64,000 bases of DNA. Source: Cepaea nemoralis (Eukaryota; Mollusca; Gastropoda; Stylommatophora; Helicidae). A program made the translations under genes and the position numbers. Below are positions 34,301 to 64,000 of the stretch, piece after piece. Under the pieces are notes generated by a model, which searched no databases, had not been told where the DNA came from, and saw only the letters and a program-made list of their open reading frames with translations. Location: positions 1-64,000 of the forward strand of contig JACEFZ010018186.1 of NCBI GenBank assembly GCA_014155875.1. Direction: 5' to 3'. Each line of letters starts with the position of its first letter. The first letter of the stretch is position 1.

Positions 34301-36336
34301 AATAAATGAATACTTCAGCTGAAACAATTAAAACACTAGTCACAGGTGGAAAAATAACATCAGCAATTAGGCGTTTTCAGCCGGTTTGTGCAAAACGGAA
34401 AGTTTGTTGTAAATTTGAAATTACCATTGAGATAACAGATGTTCCACATTCTAACAATACCTATGACTATGTGTTTTAATTGTTTCAGCTGAAGTATTAT
34501 TCATGTATTCACTTCAGATATATAACTCTGCAATATGCACCTGACGAGAAGTTGATGCTGCTTATAGTTTGATGCTCCGTTGTTGAAGCCTCCCACATAT
34601 GTTTCTCTTGCCATGTAGTTTTGCACCTACGGGCTAATCTCAATTCAATCTCTTTTACCGATGTGTCTCATAAATTTCACTTATCTTTTCCCTATGTTTT
34701 TGATAAGTGGTCTTCTTCATTCACCATTTATACATCTGTGGCGCTTAGGCCCTTAACCAACTCAGAGCCATCCTATCCTTAGCTATCCCAGGGAGCTCCT
34801 TTCTAGGCCTCCCTCACGTTCGGGTATTTATAATGCCCATGTTAAACATTGCCTCAGTGAGTCATGTATTATTGATTATTTTTCATGTGTTTTAATGCTT
34901 ATTGTTCTTTTGTTGTCTAAGATTAGCTTCATAAGTGATGTTGAATGAAATAATGTATGAAAGGAAATAAAGAAGGGCAGAACCTGCGTGCCCAATTCTT
35001 AACCTTTTGAAAATAGTTTGTTCATTCGTTCCTCCTCATATTAATTTCTGTCTCTATTTTCTACGTGTGTTTTTAGGCCTTCCTCTATTTCCTTTGCCCT
35101 GTGGATTCCAGGTTTTTCTAGTTATACTATCATCAGGTTTTCTCAGCATATGTCCTATCCAGCTCCAGTACCTTTTACTTTACTTCTTGATTCACAGGCC
35201 TTGGCTTAGTTCTCTCCATGAGCTCCACATTGTTGTTTCTGTCATAAAATGTTAGTCCTTCTGGTTTGCACTGGCTCCAGTTAATAAATGATTTGTAGTT
35301 TAAATGTATTCCCTTAATGAATTTAAACAAATACTCCATACAGACAGTATATGGTATATGTCTTGTGTGAACAATCAAAGATACTTTGGCTGAAATATTT
35401 TGTTGTTTTTGTTTTTTTTTTGGTTGTGCTCGCTTGCTTTTAACTCACGCGTAGTCCATACACACTACTTCTAGTAGTGCTGGACTGAAATTTGTATGTG
35501 GGGTTAGCTTTTTTTTTTATTAACAATGTCCCTCGCCATCTGGTGAACTGTATCCGACTTTAGAGGTACATGTAATTAACATCCCCAAGTCAAGGACGAC
35601 AGGTCAACATTTTAGTCTAACTGTCCGGTGTAGGGGTTACACCCCTTACCTCGGTGTCAGCACACTGGATGTTTAAGAACACACGTTCTTATCCACTCAG
35701 CCATGCTGACCTACGGTTGAAATATAATGAAAATCATATTTCAGCTAAAGTATCACACATAACAAGATATATACCTCTACGGCGTGCACCTTAAGAGATG
35801 CAACAAAATTTGCCAGGCAAGAAATCGTGCAATATTTTATTTATGGCTTGTGTTTTTTAGATTTGTAGTTTATTAGCAATCAATTTAGTCGTCCTCCATA
35901 TTGATGATCCATACAGTAGTATTGATTAAACGTTGCAATTAAATAAGTTTGGTGCTTAATTTAATTTCTTTTGACATCCACAAATTTCCTAACGATATAA
36001 AAATTTCTCTTACCTTTTATTTTGAGTTGTCTAATATTTTGTACGTGTAACTAATGTCATGGAGAGATGCAACATAAGTGGTAGTATGTAAGCAAGAGTA
36101 TGTATATATTATTTCTCATTGGTTTCTCCAGACATGTGCAAGTCAACAATGATGGTGCCATCCGTTTCTATGAAAAGTTTGGATTCAAAATTGTGGAGGA
36201 GAAAAAGAACTACTACAAGAGGATAGAGCCAGCAGATGCTTACGTTTTACAGAAGTCTTTCAAAGAGGATGCAGACAGTGACAAGCCAACAATTGTGACC
36301 GTAACAACTGATGATTCAGATAAAATCACTTCCTAG
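28216..36336 (+). CDS. NAA50: N-alpha-acetyltransferase 50 gene, exons 2-5
   Basis: NAA50 acetylates protein N-termini that keep their initiator Met (Met-Leu and similar) and associates with NAA10/NAA15 as NatE on ribosomes; it is also needed for sister-chromatid cohesion (established for the family). Four exons with GT-AG borders and matching phases (2, 1, 1, 2) encode 176 codons including the stop. If exon 1 gives only ATGAA, as the phase suggests, the protein has 177 residues; the human protein has 169. Visible are the GNAT acetyl-CoA loop RRLGIGT across an exon junction, the family's catalytic Tyr in RLYIMTLG and His in HVQV, substrate-pocket residues in FPVTYND, and the conserved [10 protein letters not shown]. 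The C-terminal tail after VLQK is acidic and variable. Exon 1 and the promoter were not found upstream. Confidence 0.95.
28474..28755 (+). repeat. SINE-A copy, nearly full length
   Basis: It runs from CAGGTCAGCATGGCCAAATG to GGACTACGCTTGAGTTC and an AAAGCAAGCGAG tail. One of the best-preserved copies, useful as a family reference. Confidence 0.9.
28885..29840 (+). pseudogene. LINE-2 reverse transcriptase fragment
   Basis: Palm motif A appears as [11 protein letters not shown] (about 28920-28955) and motif C as FADDVLAYR (about 29192-29220). [18 protein letters not shown] follows at 29408-29460 and the 3' TGTCCTGAGTGCTGTGATGT end near 29818. Several frameshifts and stops make it non-functional. 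It lies in sense orientation inside NAA50 intron 2. Confidence 0.85.
30130..30620 (-). repeat. tRNA-like repeat heads
   Basis: Three minus-strand tRNA-like stretches are seen near 30210-30290, 30335-30400 and 30565-30625. Each has a B-box-like sequence (for example GGGTTCGATCCC) and an A-box-like TAGCCGAGTG or TAGTGGCTAGA. They look like decayed SINE heads. I do not see complete cloverleafs. Confidence 0.55.
30949..31068 (+). CDS. NAA50: NAA50 exon 3
   Basis: The acceptor is TTTGTTTCCAG and the donor GTAATA, which is weak but in phase. It encodes the GNAT core strands, AVCCRI and [19 protein letters not shown], including the catalytic Tyr and most of the acetyl-CoA loop. Confidence 0.95.
31069..32298 (+). 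other. NAA50: NAA50 intron 3
   Basis: It contains the MITE and, around it, a short local repeat: the CTGATCATAAGTTGTA unit occurs at about 31298 and 31879. The rest (31940-32290) is unassigned. Confidence 0.85.
31312..31838. mobile_element. Tc1/mariner-type MITE in NAA50 intron
   Basis: Terminal inverted repeats of about 25 bp (TATAGTGCGTTCACAAATG at the left; the right end reversed is TATAGTACATTCACAAATG) bound 527 bp. The left part (31318-31555) matches the 3' end of the transposon at 55850-58271 and the right part (31650-31838) matches its 5' end, with the transposase removed. It is an internal-deletion derivative. Confidence 0.92.
32299..32365 (+). CDS. NAA50: NAA50 exon 4
   Basis: The acceptor is AATTTCAG and the donor GTAAGT. 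It encodes [20 protein letters not shown]; its first bases complete Gly of the acetyl-CoA loop. Confidence 0.95.
32600..32641. repeat. TG repeat followed by G run
   Basis: A short GT microsatellite passes directly into an 11-base G run. Confidence 0.9.
33000..33565 (+). pseudogene. LINE-2 RNase H fragment
   Basis: It begins in [16 protein letters not shown] and continues through FIMDSRSM, then the [14 protein letters not shown] stretch, to the family 3' end CCTGAGTGCAGTGATGTCAG. It lacks the SINE-B insert found at 16628. It is frame-broken near 33240. Confidence 0.8.
33690..33880 (+). repeat. SINE-A copy, 5'-truncated
   Basis: Body and tail without the tRNA-like head. It faces the next SINE-A tail to tail. 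Confidence 0.7.
33896..34178 (-). repeat. SINE-A copy
   Basis: A full reverse copy from GCGTTCGCTCTC (tail side) to TCATGCTGACCTCC (head side). Confidence 0.88.
34215..34600. mobile_element. Fold-back MITE-like element
   Basis: The core of the left arm (34305-34345, containing TACTTCAGCTGAAACAATTA) is repeated in reverse at 34468-34512. The similarity continues outward on both sides for about 50 more bases with interruptions. A relative lies at 35310-35880. There is no coding content. Confidence 0.7.
34985..35290 (-). pseudogene. LINE-3-group C-terminal fragment
   Basis: The minus-strand translation shows [18 protein letters not shown] and, next, [17 protein letters not shown]. This is the characteristic segment after the RT in a common LINE group. 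It is a 5'- and 3'-truncated relic. Confidence 0.8.
35310..35880. mobile_element. Second fold-back element, split by SINE-A
   Basis: Positions 35740-35870, reversed, match the left arm at 34220-34330 (shared TTGCACGATT, TTGCCTGGCA and TTCAGCTGAAA-type blocks). Positions 35318-35400 supply the other arm, with GATACTTTGGCTGAAATATT. SINE-A has entered the loop. Confidence 0.6.
35404..35715 (-). repeat. SINE-A copy in the fold-back loop
   Basis: A reverse copy; the tail side begins after a T run near 35420 and the tRNA-like head ends GCCATGCTGACC at about 35711. Confidence 0.85.
35930..36040 (-). repeat. Fragment shared with 21590-21720
   Basis: TTTGACATCCACAAATTTCC and flanks recur at 21635 and 27670. 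It is possibly part of a LINE RT in reverse, too short to classify. Confidence 0.4.
36132..36336 (+). CDS. NAA50: NAA50 exon 5 and stop
   Basis: The acceptor is GTTTCTCCAG. It encodes [20 protein letters not shown] with the catalytic His at its start, then [18 protein letters not shown] and an acidic tail, ending TAG at 36334-36336. Confidence 0.96.
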
Positions 36337-36409
36337 CGCTTTTACACAAATTGATTTCATTTTGCCGCATCAGATGTCAACCAGATACAAGTTTGCCCTG
36401 AATTTTGGA

Positions 36410-36415
36410 AATAAA
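36410..36415 (+). terminator. NAA50 polyadenylation signal
   Basis: AATAAA 74 bp after the stop codon, the first on this strand. Confidence 0.75.
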
Positions 36416-37198
36416 GCAACTAGTGATTAACCTTTCATTCTTTGTATCGTATTGTGAAGTTGAGCATTCATGTTTCTTTTTTGTTGGTCTTTGGGGAAGG
36501 AGCATGCCATACCAAGTTATGCACTTCAGAGGCCAGCTTGTCAAATTTGCTTGCTTCTAGACAGATTCCACCTAAAGTAACCGATTGTAACTAGACATGG
36601 GTGGGTTTTCCTTTCCTGAAATGTCCCCAGGTTTGTGGCCTTATGGCCTACACTTTGCGAATTCCCTACTGTCATGAGATGTTTAATGTGCGTAACTTGA
36701 AACATGGATCTCCTGGTTTTCCTAACGTGGCTAGGTATGAGATCACGCTACTCAAGAGATCATACATATGTAAAGCGGGACAAATTTACAGACAAGTAAA
36801 TGGTGAAATTAATCAACTTTTATTCCAAGATTTGAACACCAAATACAGTTTAATAAGAGCATGCACATGACACAATTCAATTTTAAAAACAAATGAGATT
36901 TAAAATTACTCATAAAGAAAGCTTCAGTTTTACAAATCAACAAAGAATTTATTTTGAGATCCTCGTGATCATTAGTTTACTTCCTACCAAACAATTTATT
37001 TGTTATGTCTTAATACTTGGTAATTTATTTGTTCATTCTCTTGTGTGTTTAAACCAACCTTTATATTCATAAACATTTGAAGTCACAATATTTGCTTGGC
37101 TTTGTTTCTTTTATTTACTCTTCATCTGTGCAACATGCCTTATTATTTGGTACAACCATGATGTCAGGGTGTAATTAATCCCTCCATTTGCTGAAGCC
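36416..37198. other. Intergenic region between convergent genes
   Basis: No recognised repeats. The minus strand carries AATAAA at 37110-37115 (TTTATT on plus), 84 bp past the stop of the opposing gene, and another at 37024-37029. The frame at 36601-36870 shows no family feature. Confidence 0.6.
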
Positions 37199-63495
<26,297 letters not shown>

Positions 63496-63729
63496 CTGGT
63501 GGAACAATTAAGCAATAATTTAAGACTACTAAAAATCAATTCTGAAATTGTAACAAAGATGTAATAGAAAAAAAAAAACACACACACTCACACTATATGT
63601 TAACATTATTTCTGGTAGTTTTGGTACTGCAGTGTACAATACTTTCTGGAACAACATCATTAAAATTAACATTATAGTTTATTTTCTTGGGTTCGGGCTC
63701 TACTATTGTACAAAGATGTAAGTGGGACA

Positions 63730-63965
63730 TGATTGCTACTGACATTGATACTGCACATTGGGAGAATATCGCTGCTGATTGTGTTGCATGGAGGGAAAAG
63801 ATCAGGAATGGAATAAAGATAAAAGGAGAAATTGAATTCAGGTAGGTCACATACTGAGTATGTCAGATGGTGTGTGATGGTGGACATGACCATGTGTTCA
63901 CATGCATTCATTGTGGACAAACATTTACAGCACGAATTGGTCTGATCAGTCACATTCACTACCGC
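63730..63965 (+). pseudogene. LINE C-terminal zinc-finger-like fragment
   Basis: Reads TAHWENIAADCVAWREKIR, then after a frame change FTCIHCGQTFTARIGLISH with Cys-Cys-His spacing. This pair is typical of the extreme C-terminus of endonuclease-RT LINEs. The frame at 63593-63850 on minus is its shadow. Confidence 0.75.
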
Positions 63966-64000
63966 AACAAGTTGCAGTTATTATGCCTTTTTTGAAGCAC

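Larger units (their letters stand above)
32366..36131 (+). other. NAA50: NAA50 intron 4
   Basis: A 3.8-kb intron packed with LINE-2, SINE-A, fold-back and LINE-3 pieces (listed separately). A short stretch at 32420-32520 resembles a SINE core (CTTGGCAAGTTTTGCAG). Positions 34600-34980 are unassigned. Confidence 0.85.

Overview
This is a window of animal nuclear DNA, almost certainly from an invertebrate. Splicing, introns of several kilobases, polyadenylation signals and dense transposon nesting show that it is not bacterial. The mix of tRNA-derived SINEs and RNase-H-bearing LINEs would suit a lophotrochozoan such as a mollusc, but that is inference and I cannot name a species.

Two host genes can be supported, and they converge. 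On the + strand, four exons (28216-36336) encode nearly all of NAA50, the catalytic N-alpha-acetyltransferase of NatE. The first exon, which would carry only the first few bases of the coding sequence, was not found. On the - strand, four phase-matched exons (63495 down to 37199) encode the C-terminal 275 residues of a protein I do not recognise. The two stop codons are about 860 bp apart.

Nearly everything else is mobile or repetitive DNA. From left to right: a decayed IS630/Tc1/mariner-type element whose coding part has been replaced by GATA-type microsatellites (429-2550); a hAT MITE inside a LINE fragment (3864-4365); an LTR retrotransposon with 2.5-kb LTRs but only a gag-like reading frame (6720-14520); a roughly 6-kb direct duplication full of LINE and SINE pieces (about 15672-27777); the NAA50 gene, whose introns hold a MITE, two fold-back elements and many SINEs; two copies of one RNase-H LINE joined head to head inside another LINE (38546-43795); a piggyBac-type MITE (44580-45109); a 35-copy G-rich minisatellite followed by 1.6 kb of sequence that looks like failed consensus (48890-52588); a broken autonomous relative of the first transposon, with transposase remains (55850-58271); and a 23-bp minisatellite reaching to within a few bases of a splice donor (62150-63420).

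Family names used below are local. SINE-A is tRNA-derived with a head like TGGCCGAATGG. SINE-B has a 3' end of the form GGATATGCAAAA. LINE-1 is the RT plus RNase H family of the head-to-head pair. LINE-2 is an RT plus RNase H family with a CTCAA-repeat tail. LINE-3 is an endonuclease-RT family. Repeats D, E and F are interspersed repeats without coding signal. All were recognised by comparing sequences within the window and by recalling protein families. No database search was run.
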